A DNA stretch of 8,390 bases, from assembly GCA_018333775.1 (NCBI GenBank), contig JAGXSO010000049.1, positions 1-8,390 of the forward strand, read 5' to 3'. The DNA comes from Truepera sp. (GTDB lineage Bacteria; Deinococcota; Deinococci; Deinococcales; Trueperaceae). Positions 1-5,511 of the stretch are shown piece by piece. The position numbers and the translations under genes are program-made. How positions within the stretch are numbered: position 1 is the stretch's first letter; each line of letters starts with the position of its first letter. The notes below the pieces were generated by a model. It did no database searches, was not told the DNA's origin, and worked only from the letters and a program-made list of their open reading frames with translations.

Positions 1-704
1 AATCGGCGCTGCGCTTCGCTCAGTGCCGATTGCGCTAGCAGGTCAGGCCGCCGCTGAAGGGTCCGTAGCAGCGCCTGCTCTTGCCGCCAGGCGGCGATCT
101 GCGCATGGTGCCCGCTCAGCAGCACCTCCGGGACGCTGGCGCCCTCAAAGACTGGCGGGCGGGTGTACTCCGGGTAGTCCAGCAGCCCGGTGCTAAACGA
201 GTCCTGGGCATGGCTGTCGGCGTCACCCAAGACCCCGGGGATGAGCCGCGCAGTGGCCTCAATCAGCGCCAGCGCGGCTACTTCGCCCCCCATCAGCACG
301 TAATCACCGAGGCTGATTTCACGGCTGACATAGCGCTCGAGCCGGGCATCGAAGCCCTCGTAGCGGCCACACAGCAGGACCAGGTGCTGCTTGCCGGCTA
401 GCTCTGAAGCTAGCTGTTGTGTGAATGGCTCGCCAGCGGGGGTGAGCAGGATGATCTCAGCGGGCTCCGGCGCGTCGGCTTTGGCCTCGGCGATGGCCTT
501 GGCGGCGATGTCGACCCGGATGATCATCCCCGCCCCACCGCCGTAAGGGGCGTCGTCAACGCTGCGGTGCCGGTCGGTGGCATAGGCGCGCAGATCGCGC
601 AGCGCAAAGGAGATCAACCCTTGTCTAGCAGCGCGTCCCAAGAGCCCTTCTTCGGTCCAGGGCTTAAGCAGTTGGGGAAATAAGCTCAGGACGGTGTACT
701 TCAT
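1..704 (-). CDS. trmD: tRNA (guanine-N1)-methyltransferase TrmD, C-terminus cut by window edge
   Basis: This SPOUT-family enzyme transfers a methyl group from S-adenosylmethionine to N1 of G37, next to the anticodon, which prevents +1 frameshifting. The frame starts at the ATG at 704-702 and stays open to base 1, giving 234 complete codons; the stop lies outside the window. It begins MKYTVLSLFP. The knot signatures are visible: YGGGAGM (54-60), LTPAGEPF (87-94), CGRYEGFDAR (112-121), SLGDYVLMGGE (131-141) and IPGVLG (155-160). DSF (168-170) carries the expected catalytic Asp168, and GLLDYPEYTRP (173-183) and LLSGHH (195-200) follow. The RRPDLL near residue 220 is typical of the last helix, so only about ten residues should be missing. 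Its ATG overlaps the rimM stop by 4 bp (ATGA), indicating translational coupling; the nearest GAGGGG is about 14 bases upstream, so the own ribosome site is poor. Identification is secure from motifs. Confidence 0.96.
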   Translation of the reverse strand, partial: MKYTVLSLFPQLLKPWTEEGLLGRAARQGLISFALRDLRAYATDRHRSVDDAPYGGGAGMIIRVDIAAKAIAEAKADAPEPAEIILLTPAGEPFTQQLASELAGKQHLVLLCGRYEGFDARLERYVSREISLGDYVLMGGEVAALALIEATARLIPGVLGDADSHAQDSFSTGLLDYPEYTRPPVFEGASVPEVLLSGHHAQIAAWRQEQALLRTLQRRPDLLAQSALSEAQRR

Positions 705-1213
705 GCCGGCTCGAAGAGCCCCTCGGGGGGGTTGCGGATGTCGATTGCGTCGCCCACAGTTACATAAGGCGCGGCCAACGGCACTAGGTGTATAGCCCTT
801 TGGGCGCCGACTACCAACAGCCGTTGGCCGCCGGCCTCGAGCAGGTCACGGACGACCCCAAACGGCTGACCGTCGCGCAGCACCGGCCTGCCGATTAATG
901 CCTCAACATAACCGTAAGCTTCGCCCGGCAAGGCGATGCGTGGAGCATAGACCGGCTCATTGACCAGCCGCTTGGCGGCCTCGATGCTCAGCACGCCCGC
1001 CAGATAGAGCACCGTCTGCTGGGGCATCACCTCGACCCGCTTGAGCGTGACCACCCCCAAAGGCGGCACAAAGACCTGCTTTAACTCCACAATCGCAGCC
1101 TGCTCGGCCTGGCCCAAGCCATAAAAACGCAAGCCCCCCTCGAGCTTGAAGGTCTTGCCTAGTGTGCCGATCTGGCTATACCCCTCGGGCACAGGGTGGC
1201 TTAACGGCGCCAT
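701..1213 (-). CDS. rimM: 16S rRNA processing factor RimM
   Basis: This 170-residue protein fits the RimM family, which binds ribosomal protein S19 and assists maturation of the 30S head domain in the cytoplasm. The N-terminal RimM barrel starts near residue 14 with IGTLGKTFKLEGGLRF, a divergent form of the usual IG.I...G..GE.RV. The C-terminal PRC barrel starts near residue 104 with EALIGRPV and includes GVVRDLLEAGGQRLLVV, then VPLAAPYV and a final PPEGLF. VPL.APYV and PGLF match Thermus-type RimM as I recall it, which is the best lineage clue in the window. The start is the ATG at 1213-1211, 13 bp after the khpA stop. No Shine-Dalgarno sequence precedes it, so translation may depend on coupling or leaderless-like initiation. 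The C-terminus overlaps trmD by 4 bp. Confidence 0.92.
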   Translation of the reverse strand: MAPLSHPVPEGYSQIGTLGKTFKLEGGLRFYGLGQAEQAAIVELKQVFVPPLGVVTLKRVEVMPQQTVLYLAGVLSIEAAKRLVNEPVYAPRIALPGEAYGYVEALIGRPVLRDGQPFGVVRDLLEAGGQRLLVVGAQRAIHLVPLAAPYVTVGDAIDIRNPPEGLFEPA

Positions 1214-1226
1214 CAGCGCTGAGGGC

Positions 1227-1478
1227 TTAATTGTCGGGCGCAGCCTGGTCGTTCACGAGCTCGACGTCGACACGCTCGCGCCCGTCAGCCGCCGCTCGAG
1301 CCAGAGTGCGGATGCTGTTAATCACTCGCCCACCCCGGCCGATGATCCGCCCGGCGTCATCCTGGCCACAGCGGATCTCAATGCGGATATCGTAACCGCG
1401 CCGCTCGGCCTGCACCTTGAGCGCGTCCGGGTCGGCCACCAGATTTTGAGCGATGAAGGTGACGAGCTCAATGGGCAT
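1227..1478 (-). CDS. khpA: KH-domain RNA-binding protein KhpA (YlqC family)
   Basis: This 83-residue protein consists of a single KH domain. The nucleic-acid-binding loop is GRIIGRGGRVINSIRTLARAA (about 43-63), in which GRGG is the required GxxG. The preceding strands (YDIRIEIR) and following strand (RVDVELV) complete the fold. Members of this family bind RNA in the cytoplasm, usually as a heterodimer with the Jag/KhpB protein, and affect cell division and small-RNA metabolism in Firmicutes; the role in this lineage is unknown. Its position between rpsP and rimM is a conserved arrangement in Firmicutes and Deinococcota. The ATG follows the rpsP stop with no spacer (TAG-ATG), so translation is probably coupled. 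Length is normal for the family (about 75-85 residues). Confidence 0.93.
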   Translation of the reverse strand: MPIELVTFIAQNLVADPDALKVQAERRGYDIRIEIRCGQDDAGRIIGRGGRVINSIRTLARAAADGRERVDVELVNDQAAPDN

Positions 1479-1778
1479 CTAGGCCTGGCCTTCACCGACG
1501 GCCAGGTGCCTGGCGCGCTTGGCCAGCACCTTGCCGACCGTAACCCCGGCCTGCGTCAGCAGCGGCACTGTGCTTTCAGACGGCTGAGCGCCCACGCCGA
1601 GCCAGTACTGGGCGCGCTCGACGTCGATTTTCAGCGGGGTCTCCACGGTCTGGCGCGGGTCGTAGTAGCCCAGGGACTCGAGATAGTCGCCGCCGCGCTT
1701 CTTGCGAGTATCGACCACTACCACGCGATAGTGAGGGTTCTTCTTAGCGCCTAGGCGCATCAGGCGGATTCTAACCAT
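1479..1778 (-). CDS. rpsP: 30S ribosomal protein S16
   Basis: This 99-residue protein is ribosomal protein S16, which binds the 16S rRNA 5' domain early in 30S assembly. It shows the family hallmarks MVRIRL at the start, [12 protein letters not shown] (12-23), LGYYDPR (36-42) and an ERA.YWL.VGAQPS segment (54-66). The open frame extends 12 codons further upstream to 1814, but the real start is the ATG at 1778-1776. This gives the canonical MVRIRL N-terminus and places GGAGG (1789-1785) six bases upstream. The C-terminal tail after about residue 80 ([17 protein letters not shown]) is basic and not conserved, as is usual. It is the first gene of the rpsP-khpA-rimM-trmD cluster and has its own likely promoter and leader hairpin. 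Confidence 0.98.
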   Translation of the reverse strand: MVRIRLMRLGAKKNPHYRVVVVDTRKKRGGDYLESLGYYDPRQTVETPLKIDVERAQYWLGVGAQPSESTVPLLTQAGVTVGKVLAKRARHLAVGEGQA

Positions 1779-1784
1779 GTAATG

Positions 1785-1789
1785 CCTCC
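1785..1789 (-). promoter_or_regulatory. Shine-Dalgarno site that fixes the rpsP start
   Basis: On the minus strand the sequence reads GGAGG, then CATTAC, then ATG. This strong site, spaced by six bases, selects the ATG at 1778 over upstream in-frame codons, one of which would lie inside the leader hairpin. Confidence 0.85.
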
Positions 1790-1791
1790 AG

Positions 1792-1808
1792 CGGTGCGAA
1801 GCGCACCG
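1792..1808 (-). promoter_or_regulatory. GC-rich hairpin in the rpsP 5' leader
   Basis: The arms CGGTGCG and CGCACCG form a perfect 7-bp stem around a 3-base loop. It ends three bases before the GGAGG ribosome site on the minus strand. No T-run follows it, so it is not a canonical terminator. It begins only a few bases after the predicted transcription start. It might stabilise the mRNA or modulate initiation of S16 synthesis; this role is inference, while the pairing itself is directly visible. Confidence 0.55.
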
Positions 1809-1809
1809 A

Positions 1810-1837
1810 AACATACTACTATAGCAGGTCTTGGCAA
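1810..1837 (-). promoter_or_regulatory. Predicted sigma-70-type promoter for rpsP-khpA-rimM-trmD
   Basis: Two overlapping possibilities exist on the minus strand. One is an extended -10 box, TGCTATAGT (1826-1818), five of six matches to TATAAT plus the TGn extension. The other is TTGCCA (1837-1832) as -35 with TATGTT (1815-1810) as -10 and a 16-base spacer. Either would start transcription just before the leader hairpin, about 25-35 bases upstream of the rpsP ATG. The element begins nine bases after the araM stop codon, so the housekeeping operon need not depend on arabinose-operon transcription. Confidence 0.5.
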
Positions 1838-1845
1838 TCGGCTCC

Positions 1846-3204
1846 TTAGGGTCTGAGGCTTTTGAGTGTGGGAGGGCGTGCCCAGAACCCGCCGGGGGCG
1901 AAAAGCTCTTCGACCAATTCGGACCTCAGCCCGGTCTCGGCCACCAGATCGAGCACAGTGTAGCGGCTGCGGATAGTCCGCGCCAGGTGGTAGCTTGCTT
2001 TAAGCTGCGGCCAGCTCACGCCGATCTCGGTCGGCTCGGTCGGGCAGCCGGCGGCCTGGAGCAGGCTTTGGAGCTGATCTGCTGGCAGGAGCTGCGCCTG
2101 GAGCTGCTCACGTAGCGCTGGCCAGCGCTCTTGCAGCAGGAGCAGGCGCTGGCGCAGTCGACTGGCGTCGATGTACTTAGCCAGGCTTTCGGCTACGGCT
2201 TGTTCGGCCAGTTGGGGGTGATCGTGCCCTTGCCGGACCGCCCGTTCAACTTCGGTGCGGGACGGCCAAGCGCGGCAGCACTTAGCAATATCGAGCCGCG
2301 TCAGATCGCGGGCTAGCAGCCGTTCATAAAGCGCGGCGGCGGCGATGGTGCCGACGCCGACCTTGAAGCCGTGCAGGGCTGCGACAGGGCCGCTCTGCAT
2401 CTCCCAGAGATGGCTGAAGCGGTGCTCGCTGCCTGAGGCCGGTCGTGAGGAGGCGCTGAGCTGCATCGCCAGGCCGGTCAGGGTCAAACCTTCAAAGAGG
2501 TCGCTGAGAGCCTGCGGGTCGCCGTCGCGCAGCCGGTCAGGGTGAGCGGTCCAGGCGCGCAGCGACTCCTGCACCAGCGACCAGGCGCGCCGATCGATCG
2601 GCTCGAGCTCGAGCGCGTCAGCCAAGAGCCAGTCGGCGCCGGCAGTGACTTTACCCAGCAGGTCCCCGTAGCCGCTGGCTTTTAACTCCGGTGGAGCCTG
2701 CGCCAGCACGTCCAGGTCGGCTATCACCGCCCGCGGCGCCGGACAGGCCATGGTCTGCTTAAAACCGGCCTTGGTGATAGCGGCACCGAAGGCAGTGTAG
2801 CCGTCCATCGAGGCTGCGGTAGCGACGCACAGGTACTGCCGGTTGGCGCGATAGGCCGCTAGCTTGGTAAGGTCGTTAAGCGTGCCCGAGCCGACTACGA
2901 CGGGGATGGCGTCGTGAGTTCGGAACGCCTCCTCCAGAACCAGCACGTGGTCAAAGTCGGCGTATAGCGGTGGCGTGCCGGGGAAGATGATCGGCGCTCC
3001 GATGGTACGTCCAGCAGCCTGTAACTGCTCGTTCACAAGCTTGCCTGCGGCGCTAAAGGTGTTCTCATCGGCAACGACCACTGCCGCGCGCTGTTCATAG
3101 CACTGCGACAGCACTTCGGTGACTGAGGCCAGCACTCCGGCGCCGATCCGCAGGCACCGGGTATCGCTGACCTGGTGCAAGGCGGCGTCGATACGGGTAG
3201 TCAT
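1846..3204 (-). CDS. araM: AraM-like sn-glycerol-1-phosphate dehydrogenase
   Basis: This 452-residue protein belongs to the iron-containing-alcohol-dehydrogenase/glycerol-1-phosphate dehydrogenase superfamily, nearest to AraM/EgsA. These enzymes reduce dihydroxyacetone phosphate to sn-glycerol 1-phosphate with NAD(P)H and a bound metal, Ni in B. subtilis AraM. Visible motifs are the dinucleotide loop [12 protein letters not shown] (103-114), [15 protein letters not shown] (129-143), [15 protein letters not shown] (178-192), SGSEHRFSH (257-265) and HGFKVGVGT (278-286). Likely metal ligands are Asp181, His261 and His278, all present. B. subtilis AraM is about 394 residues, so the helical C-terminus here is roughly 50 residues longer. 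The ATG at 3204 follows araA by 17 bp, with a weak AAGG ten bases upstream. It is the last gene of the arabinose cluster. Substrate specificity is inferred from family and context; a glycerol-dehydrogenase-like relative is the main alternative. Confidence 0.85.
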   Translation of the reverse strand: MTTRIDAALHQVSDTRCLRIGAGVLASVTEVLSQCYEQRAAVVVADENTFSAAGKLVNEQLQAAGRTIGAPIIFPGTPPLYADFDHVLVLEEAFRTHDAIPVVVGSGTLNDLTKLAAYRANRQYLCVATAASMDGYTAFGAAITKAGFKQTMACPAPRAVIADLDVLAQAPPELKASGYGDLLGKVTAGADWLLADALELEPIDRRAWSLVQESLRAWTAHPDRLRDGDPQALSDLFEGLTLTGLAMQLSASSRPASGSEHRFSHLWEMQSGPVAALHGFKVGVGTIAAAALYERLLARDLTRLDIAKCCRAWPSRTEVERAVRQGHDHPQLAEQAVAESLAKYIDASRLRQRLLLLQERWPALREQLQAQLLPADQLQSLLQAAGCPTEPTEIGVSWPQLKASYHLARTIRSRYTVLDLVAETGLRSELVEELFAPGGFWARPPTLKSLRP

Positions 3205-3221
3205 GTATTCATGGCCTTGGG

Positions 3222-4730
3222 CTAGCCGCGCAGGCCGTGAGCGAGAGCGTAATAGAGGTCGTTAAGGCGGAGTTCGTTCTTAAAACTGCGCAGCCTGGTG
3301 TCTTGGTCGATAACGACCAGTTCCACCCCGGCTATTTCCGCAAAGTCTGCCAGGTGTTCGGCTGTGACGTCGTAACTGTAGCCGGTATGGTGGGCACCGC
3401 CGGCATAAAGCCAGGCGGCACAGGCCGTTTTGAAGTCAGGCTTACACTCCCAGACGGCTCGAGCGACTGGGAGCCGGGGGAGTTTAGGGTGCGCTACCGC
3501 CTCGACCTCGTTCAAGATCAGGCGGAAGCGGTTGCCCAAGTCGATCAGCGAGACGTTGATAGCGGAGCCGGTTTTAGCGTTGAAAACGAGCCGCACCGGG
3601 TCTTCCTTGCCGCCGATGCCTAAGGGGTGAATTTCGAGCGTAGGCTTAGTGGCGGCGATACTAGGACAAAGCTCGAGCATGTGCGAGCCCAATACCTGGT
3701 GTCCTTGTGGGCTCAGGTGATAGGTGTAGTCCTCCATGAACGACGTGCCGCCCGGCAGCCCGTGCCCCATCACCTTCATGGCCCTTAGCAAGGCGGCAGT
3801 CTTCCAATCGCCTTCCGCCCCGAAGCCGTAACCATCGGTCATCAGGCGCTGCACCGCCAGGCCGGGGAGCTGCCTTAAGCCGTGGAGGTCCTCAAAGGTG
3901 GTGGTAAAGCCTTTGAACCCCCCAGACTCAAGAAAAGCGCGCAGGCCTAGCTCGAGCCGCGCCCCGTAACGCAGCGACTCGTGGCGCTCGCCGCGCCTAC
4001 GCAGTTCCCTCGCCACCTCGTAGCGCTTCTCATAATCGCCGATAAGTTCGTCGATTGCCTGCTCCGATACGCCGTTGACCTTAGCAACCAGATCGCCTAC
4101 GCCGTAGCCGCTCACCGAGAAGCCGAAGCGCAGCTCGGCGGCCACCTTGTCCCCCTCGGTGACGGCCACATAGCGCATGTTGTCGCCGAAGCGGGCGAAC
4201 TTGGCGCCTTGCAGGTCGTGCCAGGCATGAGCCGCGCGCGCCCACACCCCCAGGCGCTCCTGAACCTCAGGGTCCGACCAGTGCCCGACCACTACCTTGC
4301 GCCCCAAGCGCAGCCGGCTGTGGAGGAAGCCGGCCTCGCGGTCGCCGTGTGCAGCCTGGTTGAGGTTCATGAAGTCCATGTCGATGGTCTCCCAGGGCAG
4401 CTCACGGTTAAACTGCGTATGCAGGTGGCAGAAAGGTTTTTTCAGACTGGAGAGGCCGCCGATCCACATCTTGGCCGGCGAAAAGGTGTGCATCCACAGG
4501 ATTAACCCGGCGCAGTTAGGGTCGCTGTTGGCCGCCAGGCAGGTCTCGCGGATCTCCTCGGGCATGGTGAGGAGGGCCTTAAAACGCACCGGGAGCGGGA
4601 TGCTGCCCGACCCGTCAAGGGACTTAGCAACTGCCTGGGCGTTGGCTTTGACCTCTTCCAGCGGGCCGGGGCCGTAGAGGTGTTGCGAGCCGCAGACGAA
4701 CCAGAGGTCGGGGGTAGCGAGCTGTTTCAT
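3222..4730 (-). CDS. araA: L-arabinose isomerase
   Basis: This cytoplasmic, Mn-dependent enzyme converts L-arabinose to L-ribulose, the first catabolic step. The 502-residue product matches the usual length (about 500). The N-terminus contains [11 protein letters not shown] (10-20); [15 protein letters not shown] (76-90) and a HLHTQFN segment (102-108) follow. The four expected metal/catalytic residues are present: Glu306 (GFGAEGDWK), Glu333 ([10 protein letters not shown]), His350 (GSHMLELCP) and His447/His448 (GGAHHTGYS). The frame can extend 14 codons upstream to a TTG at 4772, but that lies in the tandem repeat. The chosen ATG at 4730 gives the family N-terminus [10 protein letters not shown] and has AGGA five bases upstream. 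It is separated from araD by 124 bp of structured spacer and is followed 17 bp later by the araM-like gene. Confidence 0.98.
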   Translation of the reverse strand: MKQLATPDLWFVCGSQHLYGPGPLEEVKANAQAVAKSLDGSGSIPLPVRFKALLTMPEEIRETCLAANSDPNCAGLILWMHTFSPAKMWIGGLSSLKKPFCHLHTQFNRELPWETIDMDFMNLNQAAHGDREAGFLHSRLRLGRKVVVGHWSDPEVQERLGVWARAAHAWHDLQGAKFARFGDNMRYVAVTEGDKVAAELRFGFSVSGYGVGDLVAKVNGVSEQAIDELIGDYEKRYEVARELRRRGERHESLRYGARLELGLRAFLESGGFKGFTTTFEDLHGLRQLPGLAVQRLMTDGYGFGAEGDWKTAALLRAMKVMGHGLPGGTSFMEDYTYHLSPQGHQVLGSHMLELCPSIAATKPTLEIHPLGIGGKEDPVRLVFNAKTGSAINVSLIDLGNRFRLILNEVEAVAHPKLPRLPVARAVWECKPDFKTACAAWLYAGGAHHTGYSYDVTAEHLADFAEIAGVELVVIDQDTRLRSFKNELRLNDLYYALAHGLRG

Positions 4731-4761
4731 GGGGTTCCTGCTTTCTGAGGGGGGCGAGAAA

Positions 4762-4790
4762 CAAGTATTCAAGTATTCAAGTATTCAAGT
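4762..4790 (-). repeat. Short tandem repeat, 8-bp unit, about 3.6 copies
   Basis: On the plus strand the unit CAAGTATT occurs three times perfectly, followed by CAAGT; the minus strand reads as repeated TTGAATAC. It lies in the araD-araA spacer, 32 bp before the araA start codon. The period of eight is not a multiple of three and the tract is AT-rich against a GC-rich background. Each unit on the minus strand contains TTGAAT, which resembles a -35 box, but no good -10 box stands at the right distance. Confidence 0.9.
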
Positions 4791-4792
4791 AG

Positions 4793-4814
4793 GGGCGACC
4801 CCCCGTGGTCGCCC
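4793..4814. other. Perfect 8-bp inverted repeat (hairpin) between araD and araA
   Basis: GGGCGACC (4793-4800) pairs with GGTCGCCC (4807-4814) around a 6-base loop. On the minus strand, the direction of the operon, no T-run follows, so it is not a standard terminator for araD. On the plus strand TGTTTT follows, but no plus-strand gene is present. It could be an mRNA-stability or processing hairpin between araD and araA, or a REP-like dispersed palindrome. The pairing is seen directly; the role is inference. Confidence 0.6.
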
Positions 4815-4830
4815 TGTTTTCAGCCGTGAT

Positions 4831-4844
4831 GGTGAACGATAACA
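4831..4844. promoter_or_regulatory. Possible LacI-family operator (cre-like site)
   Basis: The 14-mer GGTGAACGATAACA is centred on CG and agrees with 10 of the 12 fixed positions of the Bacillus catabolite-responsive element TGWAANCGNTNWCA as I recall that consensus. It begins 11 bases downstream of the araD stop in the transcribed direction and precedes the hairpin and repeat. LacI-family sugar regulators bind such CG-centred semi-palindromes. No second copy was found in the araB upstream gap, and no regulator gene lies in the window, so this is only suggestive. Confidence 0.25.
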
Positions 4845-4854
4845 TGGGCAATTC

Positions 4855-5511
4855 CTACTGGCCGTATTGCGTGTGGTAACGTTCAAAGAGCTTGTCGATA
4901 GCGTCTGGATCGATTGTTAAGGGCTGCCCCAGTTGATGCGCCAAGAACACCGTGCGGGCTACGTCTTCGCACATCACCGCAGCCTTCACCGCCTCCTTAG
5001 GCGTTTTGCCGATGGTAAAGACCCCGTGGTTTTGCAGGATAATTGCGGGTGAGCGGTGCCCCGTCAGCACGCGCACCACCTCGCGGCCGATCTCTTCGCC
5101 GCCGATCAGGGCAAAACCGCCGCACGGGATGGGGCCGCCGAACTCGTCCGCCATCGCCGTTAGGATGCAGGGGATCTCACGCCCGACCGCTGCCCAGGCT
5201 GTCGCGTAGGGGCTATGCGTATGGACGATGCCGCCCACTGCGGGCATCTCCCGGTAGATGTAAGCATGGGTGGCCGTGTCCGATGAGACCTTGTAAGCGC
5301 TGCGGTTCTCCAGCGTGTGGATATCGACCTCGCACATACTCTCAGGCGTGAGGTCCTCAAACAGCACGCCGCTCGGCTTGATGATCATGGCAGCGTTCCC
5401 CGGCAAGCGCCCACTGATATTGCCGCTGGTCCAGGCGACGAGCTTATTAGCCGGCAGCAGGGCGTGAAGGTCGCATACCGCCCGCTTCAGGTCCTCAAGT
5501 GTTGTGCTCAT
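4855..5511 (-). CDS. araD: L-ribulose-5-phosphate 4-epimerase
   Basis: This class II aldolase-type, Zn-dependent enzyme converts L-ribulose 5-phosphate to D-xylulose 5-phosphate. The 218 residues include SGNISGR (29-35) and KPSGV (45-49) for phosphate binding. Metal ligands are His97 and His99 in VHTHSPYATAW and His162 in QNHGVF. SSDTATH (76-82) carries the conserved Asp78, and ADEFGGPIPC (121-130) the conserved Asp121. The C-terminal Tyr216 in QYGQ corresponds to the catalytic tyrosine near the end of E. coli AraD. It is slightly shorter than the E. coli enzyme (231). The ATG overlaps the araB stop (ATGA), with GGAG seven bases upstream. L-fuculose-phosphate aldolase is a related alternative, but the SSDT.TH motif, the terminal YGQ and the araB/araA neighbours favour AraD. 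Confidence 0.95.
   Translation of the reverse strand: MSTTLEDLKRAVCDLHALLPANKLVAWTSGNISGRLPGNAAMIIKPSGVLFEDLTPESMCEVDIHTLENRSAYKVSSDTATHAYIYREMPAVGGIVHTHSPYATAWAAVGREIPCILTAMADEFGGPIPCGGFALIGGEEIGREVVRVLTGHRSPAIILQNHGVFTIGKTPKEAVKAAVMCEDVARTVFLAHQLGQPLTIDPDAIDKLFERYHTQYGQ

Noticed and set aside
81..683. Two plus-strand open frames (81-401 and 417-683).
   Set aside because: The opposite strand encodes TrmD continuously with all knot motifs, so these frames are antisense artefacts.
1146..1754. A 202-codon open frame on the plus strand.
   Set aside because: It lies opposite rimM, khpA and rpsP, all with strong family motifs; it has no recognisable domain and is a shadow of GC-rich coding sequence.
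3207..3213. TGAATAC before araM, sharing seven bases with the tandem-repeat unit upstream of araA.
   Set aside because: A single seven-base match in a short gap is easily chance, and there is no repetition here.
3981..4505. A 174-codon open frame on the plus strand.
   Set aside because: It is antisense to the conserved core of araA and shows no family motif, so it is a shadow frame.
4731..4772. Upstream extension of AraA to a TTG codon at 4772.
   Set aside because: The extra 14 residues fall partly in the tandem repeat, do not match the family N-terminus, and the ATG at 4730 has AGGA at a suitable distance.
4793..4820. Plus-strand intrinsic terminator (hairpin followed by TGTTTT).
   Set aside because: No plus-strand gene ends there, and in the direction of the operon no T-run follows the stem.
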